DNA from: Candidatus Latescibacterota bacterium
GTDB lineage: Bacteria > Latescibacterota > UBA2968
Length of the DNA: 64,000 nucleotides
Assembly (NCBI GenBank): GCA_022823725.1
Contig: JAJEHL010000031.1
Location: 1-64,000, forward strand
Direction: 5' to 3'
The notes under the pieces are model-generated. The model was not told the origin of the DNA. It did not search any database and saw only the letters and a program-made list of their open reading frames with translations. This document shows positions 8,591 through 16,529 of the stretch, piece after piece. Numbering within the stretch: position 1 is the first letter of the stretch; the number at the start of each line of letters is the position of its first letter. Both the position numbers and the translations under genes were made by a program.

Positions 8591-10567
8591 TTAACGTTGC
8601 TCCGGCGACTTTATTCGCTTCACGACGGGCGCTCTCTTCCTTGGAGGATAATCTGGGTGCAACCCGGCCATTCGCGGCGTCTGGGGACGGATCGGTCCCC
8701 AGTTGATCGCATAGGGGTGATCCTTACAGAGTTGCTCGATTTTTCTCCAGGCGGCGAGTACGTTCGCCTGTCCGTTTTTGTCTCCGTTCCAATACCGGGT
8801 CATGCCAGCGCGAATGTCGATCATGTGGCGGGTGTGATCCAGGCCTGTGCGGACGAAATCGATCCGCGCCCCGAATCGCTTCGGTTCGTCCGCAACCTTG
8901 CGTGACGCCTGGTCGAGTAGCGCGTAAGCGCGGTCGAAGAGTGCCTTGTCATAGACATCCGGGTATGCTCGTTCACTTGCCCAAAAGATGTTGCGCGTCT
9001 CCTCCATCAGATTCCAATAAGCCTCGAGTTCCGGAGCTGCTGGGCCGAATGCACGTTGATAGTAATTCTGTAGAATCGCCTGCCCATCCTGCGACGGATC
9101 CCACAAGAGATGAGCCATAAGATAGTATTGTGGTCCGTGCGTTGCCCAGTGTTCCCATACCATATCGACAAAGATGCCCATCGCTTTTTCGCCGATCAGT
9201 TTGAAGTCCTCGGTTGCTTGTATGAGAGCCACATCCGGCTGTCCCTGAGGCCAGCCCGCGGGGTCACCGACATTGGGTCGCCACATCATGTGCTTCGCGA
9301 CCTTCGACCACGCGATGTATTGCTCTTTGTGTGTGGAACCCCTGGTCGAACCACGGTCGATCAGGCCGTCCCGGTTGAGGAAATTCGCCACGCTTGCCAC
9401 AATGACATTCTCTGCCGGAACTTCGCGAATCGGAGCAGGCCGGGAATGCCCGTAGGCCAGCATCATGACATAGTAGTCTCGATCCGGATAGCACTGCTTG
9501 AGTAGCCGCGCACATGTGTTGGCAAACCGGACGTGCCGGTCGGATAGTGCGGGCAGTTTCTGCGTGGTCCCTTTCCAGTGAAACGAACGGAGCTCGCCAT
9601 CCGGATGGTCCCAGGCGCGACATGGCTCACAAACACAATGCCCGCTAGCCCAGCCGTCGTTAGGCGACGCATTGAAGACGCGTTGATTTGGGTTTTGTTT
9701 TAGCGCTTCTTCGACATCCGCGAGCCATTGCTGCGGCACCTCCGGATTCGATTGGCACAGCTTGGCGTTTTTGGGTTGTGGAAATCCGCTCCGCGTTCCA
9801 TCAGGCTGAAGGGCGAAGTATTCGGGGTGTGTTTCGTGAAATCGCTCCCACCAGTCGCGGAATCCATGCCCCCCTTCCATTTCGAGGGAACCCAACTGCA
9901 GCCGTTGACGGCGTGTCCACATCTGGGATCGACCGTATGATCCCCTGGGCGCCAGCCTGGAGTAACTGAACAGTCCGGCCCGGAAACGAACACTGGGATG
10001 GTAGCGATATCTGAAGGGCGCGAAGCGGATGGATTCCTGCGGGACGATATCCTCGCCGAGATCGCCGGGCCAGAGCCAACGCACGCCGAGTTGATCGTGC
10101 AGAAACGTATAGATCGCATTTACAGTCCCATACTCTTGCTGGATTCCCTCGACCCGTTTCCTTTTGAACTGTGCAATCATCTGGGTGGGATCCCAACGGT
10201 CTCGCCCCGCGATTACGAGGTGCTTTTCGCTCGCCGCGATGACGATTTCCTCGGGGTGTTGGAAGTCGAAGTCGATCTTTGGAAACAACGAATCAAGCGC
10301 CGGTTGGTAACCCACCCAGATGGCCCGATCTGGGAGTTGGCGGGGTGGACCGTCGATCCATTCCGGCCGTGTGCCACAGGTTTTCTCGATGTAATCGGCA
10401 AGATCAATCGCGGCTTTGCGCGTGAATGGTGGTGCATCTGGAAAGAGGATCAGCGGTGCCGGTTTGATCCCGGCTTTTTTATCGACGAGGGTGAACTCGG
10501 CAGTATCGGCTGCTGAAATCGAGGTTAGCACGATGGAAACGGTGCGGAGCAGCTTGTTTTTTAACAT
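8591..10567 (-). CDS. Secreted DUF4838 family protein (GH67-like, alpha-glucuronidase-type fold)
   Basis: This 658-aa protein begins with a signal-peptide-like segment (KNKLLRTVSIVLTSISAADT). The N-terminal part, with DLADYIEKTCGTRP and AIWVGYQPA, resembles the alpha-glucuronidase-like N-terminal domain. The centre has YGTVNAIYTFLHDQLGVRWLWP and GGHGFRDWW, typical of DUF4838 proteins found beside glycan-degrading genes in planctomycete-like and Latescibacterota-like genomes. The cysteine cluster CVCEPCRAWD is also characteristic. A glycoside hydrolase activity is likely but not established for this family. The C-terminal tail is basic. It lies 9 bases downstream of an MFS gene, so may be in one operon with it. 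Confidence 0.75.
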   Translation of the reverse strand: MLKNKLLRTVSIVLTSISAADTAEFTLVDKKAGIKPAPLILFPDAPPFTRKAAIDLADYIEKTCGTRPEWIDGPPRQLPDRAIWVGYQPALDSLFPKIDFDFQHPEEIVIAASEKHLVIAGRDRWDPTQMIAQFKRKRVEGIQQEYGTVNAIYTFLHDQLGVRWLWPGDLGEDIVPQESIRFAPFRYRYHPSVRFRAGLFSYSRLAPRGSYGRSQMWTRRQRLQLGSLEMEGGHGFRDWWERFHETHPEYFALQPDGTRSGFPQPKNAKLCQSNPEVPQQWLADVEEALKQNPNQRVFNASPNDGWASGHCVCEPCRAWDHPDGELRSFHWKGTTQKLPALSDRHVRFANTCARLLKQCYPDRDYYVMMLAYGHSRPAPIREVPAENVIVASVANFLNRDGLIDRGSTRGSTHKEQYIAWSKVAKHMMWRPNVGDPAGWPQGQPDVALIQATEDFKLIGEKAMGIFVDMVWEHWATHGPQYYLMAHLLWDPSQDGQAILQNYYQRAFGPAAPELEAYWNLMEETRNIFWASERAYPDVYDKALFDRAYALLDQASRKVADEPKRFGARIDFVRTGLDHTRHMIDIRAGMTRYWNGDKNGQANVLAAWRKIEQLCKDHPYAINWGPIRPQTPRMAGLHPDYPPRKRAPVVKRIKSPEQR

Positions 10568-10576
10568 GTGTCATTC

Positions 10577-11839
10577 CTATTCTGTTACAACCGCTTCAGG
10601 TGGGACGCGAACGGATGAAAATATCATGTAGGTAAAGGCCATCATCATTACAGTAGCAGAAATCAATAGTGTTGTCTCCCAGCCAAAAGTTTCACCAAGG
10701 TAACCACCTGACAACGCCGCAATCGGAATTACTCCGAATACGACAAGACGCCTGGTGGCATTGATTCTACCTAACAGTCTATCCGGCGTCACTGCTTGCC
10801 TCAGGCTAATCTGGCTTATGCTAAAGAGGGTCAACGACAGGCTAAAGACCGCCTGGATAGCAATGACGGCTGGGAGCTTCATCCAACCGAAGTGGCCTGC
10901 GAAAGGAAGCACGCCCATCGCAATGCCCTCAAGTAGCAACGCAATAATCATCAACCAGCCTTCACCCATCCGCTTTGCAAGTGGAACAGCGGATAAGGCC
11001 CCGATAATTGAGGCACCTCCTGCAACAGATCCGATGATTCCCAGCCAGATCGGCGTAATGTTCAAGGTGCGAACAAGAAAAAGTGTCCAAACGGTATGTT
11101 GTACAGCACCTGCTGCACTTGCGAGAGCGGTCCCGATAGTCATGGCTCTCAGAATAGGGTGACCAAATAGAGTCGATATTCCTTCCTTGATAGCAGCCAG
11201 TACTCCCTGATCCATCCTGGTCTTGATATCATCAGATTCATCAAATCGGATCCTCGATAGGCATAGACCAGATAAAAAGTACGAAACTGAATCCACAAGT
11301 ATAGCCAACGGCGCCCCGAGAATATCTACAAGGTATCCAGCCGCTCCGGGGCCTGCTACATTCGTTGTTGAAGTGCTTAGCTGAAGTCGGGCATTGCCCT
11401 CGACCAGATCTTCCCGTTTCACGATGGAAGGCAAAAACGATGTCGAGGCAAGGACGTACATCATCGCGAGGGTACCACTGATAAAAGCTACAATATATAG
11501 CAACTCGATGGATAGCCAGCCAACCAGAGCTGCTGCGGGGACCAGACCTATGACCAATCCTTGTCCGAACGCACTCGAGACCAGTATGGGCTTTCGTTTG
11601 GCGCGATCAATCCAGACACCAGCTATGAGTGCGAAGAGAAGTACTGGAAGATGGCTTGCCGCATTGAGGAATCCCATTTCCTTCGCGCCAACCTGAAGCG
11701 TTATCACTGCAACAAGGGGGAGCGCAAGGTTGGTGACAGAAGAGCCAAGATCCGAAATCGTGACGCCGCTCCAGAGCCTGGCGAAGTCAGAATTGGAGCG
11801 CGCCAGCCGAAAGAAGCCCCCCTCAGATACCCTACGCAT
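10577..11839 (-). CDS. MFS transporter (MFS_3 / exporter type)
   Basis: This 420-aa, strongly hydrophobic protein has about 12 predicted membrane segments. The N-terminus FARLWSGVTISDLGSSVTNLALPL and the loop GVWIDRAKRKP (motif A-like, near 75-85) match the MFS_3 group that includes EntS-like and macrolide-efflux exporters. It is therefore more likely an exporter than a sugar importer. A second member of the same group is at 14647-15885. The bases upstream (11840-12033) show no recognised gene. The substrate is unknown. Confidence 0.85.
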   Translation of the reverse strand: MRRVSEGGFFRLARSNSDFARLWSGVTISDLGSSVTNLALPLVAVITLQVGAKEMGFLNAASHLPVLLFALIAGVWIDRAKRKPILVSSAFGQGLVIGLVPAAALVGWLSIELLYIVAFISGTLAMMYVLASTSFLPSIVKREDLVEGNARLQLSTSTTNVAGPGAAGYLVDILGAPLAILVDSVSYFLSGLCLSRIRFDESDDIKTRMDQGVLAAIKEGISTLFGHPILRAMTIGTALASAAGAVQHTVWTLFLVRTLNITPIWLGIIGSVAGGASIIGALSAVPLAKRMGEGWLMIIALLLEGIAMGVLPFAGHFGWMKLPAVIAIQAVFSLSLTLFSISQISLRQAVTPDRLLGRINATRRLVVFGVIPIAALSGGYLGETFGWETTLLISATVMMMAFTYMIFSSVRVPPEAVVTE

Positions 11840-12033
11840 TCGAAATACCCTCTCGGTTTGTGAACCCGCGAAGTGCCACAGCGCAACACCGTGCTGTTAT
11901 GTAACGCGATTATCAGGTCAGTTTGGCGAGCAAATCGTCGAACCTATCTTGCATCTCCGGGTGGGGTGACCATTTGACATCTTGACCATCGCCTTGGTGT
12001 CTCTTGGTCACAGGTCTCAGGTCACATTTCAAT

Positions 12034-12606
12034 CTAAGACTCTTGAGATCGAAATAAGCTGTAGATCCATTTGTCCCGACGCAAGAGAAATACATACCGC
12101 TCGGGCAACATGCGGTTGGCAAATTCGCCTCTGCCCGGTCCTGGTGGTACACGCTCTGCCTCCTCGAAACCCAGCCGGCGGAGTAGCCGGACAGACCGTT
12201 TGTTTGCAACAACGCATCTGGCTTCAATCTCGTCCAGGTCCAAATCTTCAAAACCTATCTGCAGAATGCTCCGGACAGCCTCTGAGGCAAAGCCCTGACC
12301 CCAATAAACGGGCGACAATTCGTAGCCTATATCACCTCGTCGGCTCTCAATGCTTTCTGTGCGTATTCCGCAGTTACCGAGTAATACCCCATTTGAGCGG
12401 TTTGTAATGGCCAGTTGGAACTTGCATCTGGGACTTTCTCTGGACCATGCGATGCACTGTTCTACAAATCGGACACACTCCTCTCTGGTGTAGGCGGGTC
12501 TGTAGTAGTATTCCAGATATCTTGGATCTCTCCTGAACTCGGCGATGGCGTCCACATCTTGTTTTGTGAACTCCCTCAGAAGCAAGCGTTCAGTCAGTTT
12601 CTCCAT
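12034..12606 (-). CDS. GNAT N-acetyltransferase, RimJ/RimL type
   Basis: This 190-aa protein starts TERLLLREF, the usual opening of RimJ/RimL-like GNATs. DIGYELSPVYWGQGFASEA carries the acetyl-CoA pyrophosphate-binding motif (Q-G-x-A near 108-113), and ANKRSVRLLRRLGFEEAER is the conserved C-terminal helix and strand. Such enzymes acetylate protein N-termini or small amines in the cytoplasm. The target here is unknown. An overlapping ORF in another frame (11913-12251) continues past the stop, but only its last 40 codons look protein-like. Confidence 0.85.
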   Translation of the reverse strand: MEKLTERLLLREFTKQDVDAIAEFRRDPRYLEYYYRPAYTREECVRFVEQCIAWSRESPRCKFQLAITNRSNGVLLGNCGIRTESIESRRGDIGYELSPVYWGQGFASEAVRSILQIGFEDLDLDEIEARCVVANKRSVRLLRRLGFEEAERVPPGPGRGEFANRMLPERYVFLLRRDKWIYSLFRSQES

Positions 12607-12657
12607 ATCAAATTCCCCAACACACTCGACTGGACATCAGCTTTTCAATTCCCTTTC

Positions 12658-12729
12658 TCAACCTTCAGCCAGCCTGGCGACAGCATGTGCACCGATAAAG
12701 CGCGTGCCACCGATGACGAGTATGTTCAT
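12658..12729 (-). pseudogene. 5-prime stub of an NAD-dependent epimerase/dehydratase gene
   Basis: A 23-codon ORF, too short to be a whole gene, encodes MNILVIGGTRFIGAHAVARL followed by AEG and a stop. This is the first beta-strand, GxxxxIG dinucleotide-binding loop and helix of an extended SDR epimerase (proteins of about 300 aa). The rest is absent: the downstream bases lead to the GNAT gene start at 12606. Upstream is an AT-rich region that may be its old promoter. This is one of several 5-prime stubs in the window. Confidence 0.65.
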
Positions 12730-12829
12730 GATATTATTCATATAGATTTAGATTGATCCAAAAGTGCATCCGCTCTTGCGTATAAATTGAGAAAGCGTCT
12801 AAGCCGAAATTGAAAAAACGCTTGCATTT

Positions 12830-13000
12830 TTTACAAGGAGGTGATGCGCCTGTGTAAAATGATGACGGTTCCTCTATGAGGGAGAGGCATGCGTATGCCA
12901 CGAACGAGAATCGAACGGAAACAACAGGTTACGCTATTCGCTTTGAATGGCGTTTTTTTTGCGTCGGCCACTGCACAAATGGATGCTGTGGCCTTTTTTA
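12830..13000 (+). promoter_or_regulatory. Structured leader with tandem intrinsic-terminator hairpins before the aldo/keto reductase
   Basis: Two terminator-like structures follow each other just ahead of the aldo/keto reductase start. At 12932-12952 an 8-bp stem (CGCTATTC paired with GAATGGCG, loop GCTTT) is followed by eight T. At 12966-12993 a stem of GGCCAC, one T-T mismatch and GCA (loop of eight) is followed by six T. The second ends only about 14 bases before the start codon, with the ribosome-binding GGAGG in between. Upstream are smaller hairpins, including GGCAT-GCGT-ATGCC and a full-strength AAGGAGGTGAT. This could be an attenuator/riboswitch-like leader or a small RNA gene with its own terminators. 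No known RNA family was recognised. Confidence 0.45.
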
Positions 13001-13026
13001 TTTGGAGGTGCCTATGGATATCCTGA
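12889..13026 (+). other. Small ORF or MFS N-terminal remnant overlapping the aldo/keto reductase leader
   Basis: A 45-codon ORF (ATG at 12889 or 12895, with GAGAGG upstream) encodes RIERKQQVTLFALNGVFF and then ASATAQMDAVAFF. This resembles the first membrane helix of an MFS transporter. It ends by overlapping the start of the aldo/keto reductase in another frame. It could be a transporter stub, a coupled leader peptide or coincidence, because the same bases form two terminator-like hairpins. No choice can be made from the sequence alone. Confidence 0.3.
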
Positions 13027-13976
13027 AAGATGGCTGCTGTCCGCGGCGACGTTGGGGAAAAACGGAATTGTCCATCCCGGTAATTGCCTTTGGAAGTGAT
13101 GGCTTTGGCAATCGGTTCGGCCACGTAAGTGATGAAACTGCCATAAGGCTCATGCAACGCGCTGTCGAACTGGGTGTCAATCACTTTGACTGCGCTCGAT
13201 GCTATGGAGATTCACTACGCAAAATAGGGTTGGCAATCAAGCAAAACGCAATCAAACGAGAGGATTTAATCATCACTGGCCGAATATGTTGTCACGGTAG
13301 CGGTCAATGGGGGCTCTTTGGAAAAGGAGATCCTGAATATGCATCAGAAGTCGCTGATTATTCGTCAGATCGCGTGCTACCAGATATTGAAGATCAACTC
13401 AAACGCTTGGAAATCGACCGCTTTGATGCGCTGCTCATTCACGGCCCCTGGCCTGTCGAACCATCCCTTGCACCGGGCGGTATTCTCGAAGGTCTGGAAC
13501 AAGCCCGAGATCGCGGTCTGGTAGATTTTATCGGCTATGGCATGCATCATCCTCCCTTTCATTTGAAAGCCATTGAATCAGGGCGGGTCGATGTCCTTTT
13601 GACCTACTCTGATTACAATCTGCTTCGCCAAAATGCAGCGGATGATATTCTGCCAGCGGCGGCAGCGCATGACATTGGGGTACTCAATGCCTGGTCTATT
13701 TTTCGAGGTTGGCTAACGGGTTTACCCGTTGAATCGTTTGTCCCTCGACGGGAATGGAATGAGGATCACCACCGGGCTGAAAATATCCGGCTCTGGTGTG
13801 AATCGCAAAATGTCGATATGCTCCAACTCACTCTGCAATTTTGCCTGCGAGAAGCTCGAATACACGGCAATCCAATTGGCATGATGAACATTGAACAGTT
13901 GGAAATGAACGTGGCTGCTGTATTAAAACCACTGCCCGATGAAGTCTTCGGCGCTTTCAAACTGGCGCACTTATGA
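13014..13976 (+). CDS. Aldo/keto reductase family protein with altered catalytic lysine position
   Basis: The ATG at 13014 follows GGAGG at good spacing, giving 320 aa. The TIM-barrel pattern of AKRs is clear: RRWGKTELSIPVIAFGSDGFG at the start, NHFDCARCYGDS containing the catalytic Asp and Tyr, LLIHGPWP with the histidine, and a C-terminal region for NADP(H). The strand that normally ends in T-K reads IITGRICC, so the catalytic lysine seems missing, with an arginine one place on. Activity as a normal carbonyl reductase is therefore uncertain; AKR-fold dehydratases or epimerases are possible. It is the lone plus-strand gene between minus-strand neighbours and has its own structured leader. 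Confidence 0.8.
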   Translation: MDILKDGCCPRRRWGKTELSIPVIAFGSDGFGNRFGHVSDETAIRLMQRAVELGVNHFDCARCYGDSLRKIGLAIKQNAIKREDLIITGRICCHGSGQWGLFGKGDPEYASEVADYSSDRVLPDIEDQLKRLEIDRFDALLIHGPWPVEPSLAPGGILEGLEQARDRGLVDFIGYGMHHPPFHLKAIESGRVDVLLTYSDYNLLRQNAADDILPAAAAHDIGVLNAWSIFRGWLTGLPVESFVPRREWNEDHHRAENIRLWCESQNVDMLQLTLQFCLREARIHGNPIGMMNIEQLEMNVAAVLKPLPDEVFGAFKLAHL

Positions 13977-13991
13977 CCATCCCTCACTTAA

Positions 13992-14363
13992 TTAAATCTT
14001 CACATTGGCATATAAATTGACGATGTTCCCATCCGGGTCACGAAACCAAACGGATCGGCGCCCCCACGGCTGGGTTGTAGGCGGTTTAACAATTTCAACA
14101 TTCAGGGTCTTCAAACGCTCAAATTCACGGTCAACGTCTTCTACCTCAAACTCGATCGTATAGCTACCATATCCGGTCCCCTTCAAGTATCCAGGAGCCA
14201 TCTTCTCCATGCGTTCTGAGGAGAAGATTGACAAAACGGCACCCTCTGTTGGAATGATTTCAGATATATTCCCTTCTTCTGGTTCAAGTTTTAGGATTTC
14301 TCTGTAGAAAGCGCATAATCTGTCCACATTCTGTGTTATAATACAAATACCATTGAACCGCAT
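13992..14363 (-). CDS. VOC (glyoxalase/bleomycin-resistance-type) protein
   Basis: This 123-aa protein has the paired beta-alpha-beta-beta-beta modules of the vicinal oxygen chelate superfamily. The first module (FNGICIITQNVDRLCAFYREIL) and second (GSYTIEFEVEDVDREFERL, then WFRDPDGNIVNLYA) are each complete. The acidic metal ligand in NIVNLY-type strands is not obvious, so metal dependence is unclear. Proteins of this size act as dimers in glyoxalase, dioxygenase or antibiotic-sequestering roles. It is convergent with the aldo/keto reductase, 15 bases away. Confidence 0.85.
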   Translation of the reverse strand: MRFNGICIITQNVDRLCAFYREILKLEPEEGNISEIIPTEGAVLSIFSSERMEKMAPGYLKGTGYGSYTIEFEVEDVDREFERLKTLNVEIVKPPTTQPWGRRSVWFRDPDGNIVNLYANVKI

Positions 14364-14477
14364 GATGAATCTCCAGAAGTCTTAGAGTGGAATTCTTTTG
14401 GACGACTAGCTGCCAGCTCTTTTCGCCCCTGTCATATATCGTCTGGATTCGCCACTGATGTCAATTAGACACGAAAT

Positions 14478-14583
14478 TGGCAGAGGGTGTGGGGATCGAA
14501 CCCATATACGAGATATCCCGCAGGATACCCGTAGCCCTCGGTTTGGAAGCCCTCGGGGCCAGTACCACTGGCTCTCACCCCCT
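14478..14583 (-). tRNA. tRNA-like gene with 8/4 fold, 6-bp D stem and long variable arm (SelC/allo-tRNA-like)
   Basis: The 106-nt sequence has an 8-bp acceptor stem (AGGGGGTG with CACCCTCT), discriminator G and an encoded CCA. It has a T arm TGGG-TTCGATC-CCCA of 4 bp with a consensus T loop, a D arm GCCAGT-GGT-ACTGGC of up to 6 bp, and a 10-bp variable arm (ACGGGTATCC, tetraloop, one bulge). This matches tRNA-Sec or the 8/4 allo-tRNAs rather than canonical tRNAs. The anticodon arm is abnormal: CCGAGGG occurs on both sides of CTTCCAAA as a direct repeat, so only CCC/GGG and GG/CC pair, with tandem G-A mismatches between. No UCA anticodon is present, and identity cannot be assigned. A TATTAT -10-like box lies 5 to 11 bases upstream. 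Confidence 0.6.
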
Positions 14584-14646
14584 GCTCAATAATACGACGC
14601 TATCATAAAATGGAATGTTTCGGATGGGACAGGGAAGACGATACAG

Positions 14647-15885
14647 TCACGGTTCTTTGTCTTCGATACGAACAACGGACGGAATCATCCGAGCAGATGT
14701 TCCGAGAACGAGGGTCAGCACTCCTGCTGCTAAAAACCACGGCTGTGGTCCAAATACATCCGTTACAGGACCTATTACGATGAGACCGAGCATTGTTGTA
14801 GATTGGACAGAACTATGAAGCGCGCCAAATACGCGGCCTTGTAGATGGGGATCGACATTGGCCTGAAGGAGCGCCCGGAGAGGCGCATTAATTAGCGAGC
14901 TACCGACGCCGCTTAAAGCTATGCCCGTGATGGCTAAAGCAAGGCGGGTATGAGGGGCTATACCCACGAGTATTGTTCCAATGCCATACACGATCCAGCC
15001 GAAGATCGTCGTCATGATTCGACGACGAAATCCACCCCAGGCTCCAACCAGAACGCCTCCCAGGACAATGCCCATTCCCCAGGCAGAATTAAACCAGCCA
15101 AGTTCGGTAGCACCTCCATTGAAGTGATCTGTTATCAAGAGGGGAGAGATGGTCATCTTCGTGTTCCCAAATATGTTTAATACGGCAGCAATCAAGAGTA
15201 CATTCCGAAGACCATGCCATCTCCACAAATAACGAAATCCTTCCTGCATATCAGCCCAAATTCCGTCCACTTGGCTTCGCTTCTCCTCCATCCTTTTGGG
15301 CTGTGGAATCATAATGAAGATGAGGGGGACAATAGCAAGCATCGCCGTCAAAACATCGATGGCCAATATGAGATGTATTTCGAACACAGCCAATGCCAGT
15401 GCGCCAAGGGGAGGCCCTCCCATACTGAGTGCTCCATGCAGGGTTTGATTCGTCCCCTGAATCCTGGCCAGATGTTTTTCGGGCACCATCAGAGGCGTGG
15501 AAGTTATCATTGCCAGGCTCTGGAATGCACGGCCAATACTCGCCAGGAAATTTACTGCGTAGATATGCCAGATCTCGATAATGTCCATCCAGAAAAGACC
15601 AGCGAGACCGGCCATGGCTGCCGCAACAAGCGTATCCGAGACGATCATTACGATACGGCGGTTCCATCTATCGTTCAGTGTGCCAATGATGGGAGCCAGG
15701 AAGACTTCTGGTAGATAGGCGACAAGGACCGAGGTCGCGAGAATGGTAGCAGATCCTGTCTTTTCCGTAAGCCACCAGACCAGGGCAAACTGTGCAACTT
15801 GAGTTCCAAGAGATGACAGCGTTTGTCCAGTCCAGATGGTAAAGAATCCGCCAGCCCATGCCCCGTCTCTATTCAGATGAATCAA
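14647..15885 (-). CDS. MFS transporter (MFS_3 / exporter type), second copy
   Basis: This 412-aa polytopic membrane protein has WTGQTLSSLGTQVAQFALVWWL in helix 1 and GTLNDRWNRR as the cytoplasmic motif A loop. The second half has a repeat-like helix bundle with GRVFGALHSSVQ, as in the EntS/multidrug-type MFS_3 branch. Its start codon overlaps the stop of the upstream 2H-phosphoesterase gene (ATGA), indicating translational coupling. It is related in type to the transporter at 10577-11839 but clearly diverged from it. It probably exports a metabolite or drug; the substrate is unknown. Confidence 0.85.
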   Translation of the reverse strand: MIHLNRDGAWAGGFFTIWTGQTLSSLGTQVAQFALVWWLTEKTGSATILATSVLVAYLPEVFLAPIIGTLNDRWNRRIVMIVSDTLVAAAMAGLAGLFWMDIIEIWHIYAVNFLASIGRAFQSLAMITSTPLMVPEKHLARIQGTNQTLHGALSMGGPPLGALALAVFEIHLILAIDVLTAMLAIVPLIFIMIPQPKRMEEKRSQVDGIWADMQEGFRYLWRWHGLRNVLLIAAVLNIFGNTKMTISPLLITDHFNGGATELGWFNSAWGMGIVLGGVLVGAWGGFRRRIMTTIFGWIVYGIGTILVGIAPHTRLALAITGIALSGVGSSLINAPLRALLQANVDPHLQGRVFGALHSSVQSTTMLGLIVIGPVTDVFGPQPWFLAAGVLTLVLGTSARMIPSVVRIEDKEP

Positions 15886-16469
15886 TCATATCTCCTTTTA
15901 CCTGAATCGGCGAGAAAGAACGTTCCCCTCTTTTTGAACCGAAAATTTTCATCGGGAACGACGAACGCCAGTTTATCACACAAAAAAGAGCCAGACGGAG
16001 CTGAATTTTGGAGCTGTGCACAAAGCTCAAGGCTCTCGTCTATGGATATGAATTCAGCAATGGTCATGTGCGGAGCTATGTTGCGCCGGTGATACGCTTC
16101 GTCGGAAAATGCCGATGTACCGTGGAGGATCTGCTTTAAATTATCGATAGGCTCTCGTGGCCTTATAGGATACGAGACACCGGGGTGCCTGGTTGAGGCA
16201 TGCGGCTTGTCGTAATGAAGCGTGAATGGCTGGACATCAGTAATGACATTGTTGATTTCATCGATAAGATCAGGCGTCATTTCCCGGCTCAAGGGATCTG
16301 ATAAAGAGAGGTGTGTCGGACAGGAGTTAGCCGAGCGGGGATCATACTTTGCTCGCAAGAGGTCGATCTCCTGAGATACCTCTGGAGGGGGCATGATAAG
16401 GATAAGGCCTAATCGGTAGTCGCGTTGCCAATCTTCCCACTTTGATGTGTCTTTTGCGTATGGAATCAT
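15882..16469 (-). CDS. 2H phosphoesterase / 2-5 RNA ligase-like protein
   Basis: This 195-aa protein carries two H-x-[ST]-x motifs, HLSL near 53 and HMTI near 134, placed symmetrically as in the 2H phosphoesterase (LigT/CPDase) fold. Each histidine motif ends a beta-strand of the duplicated lobe. Family members open cyclic phosphates or ligate/cleave 2-5 RNA linkages in the cytoplasm. The stop overlaps the start of the MFS gene by 4 bases. The substrate is not predictable. Confidence 0.75.
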   Translation of the reverse strand: MIPYAKDTSKWEDWQRDYRLGLILIMPPPEVSQEIDLLRAKYDPRSANSCPTHLSLSDPLSREMTPDLIDEINNVITDVQPFTLHYDKPHASTRHPGVSYPIRPREPIDNLKQILHGTSAFSDEAYHRRNIAPHMTIAEFISIDESLELCAQLQNSAPSGSFLCDKLAFVVPDENFRFKKRGTFFLADSGKRRYD

Positions 16470-16529
16470 GAGGAACTTTCACGGGGTAATGGCATCGATG
16501 TAATTGGCAATAAAATCCGCCTGATTTTT

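Noticed and set aside
11913-12033. A coding-like tail (KWSPHPEMQDRFDDLLAKLT) after the GNAT gene
   Set aside because: It looks protein-like, but no family could be recognised and the upstream part of its frame overlaps the GNAT gene.
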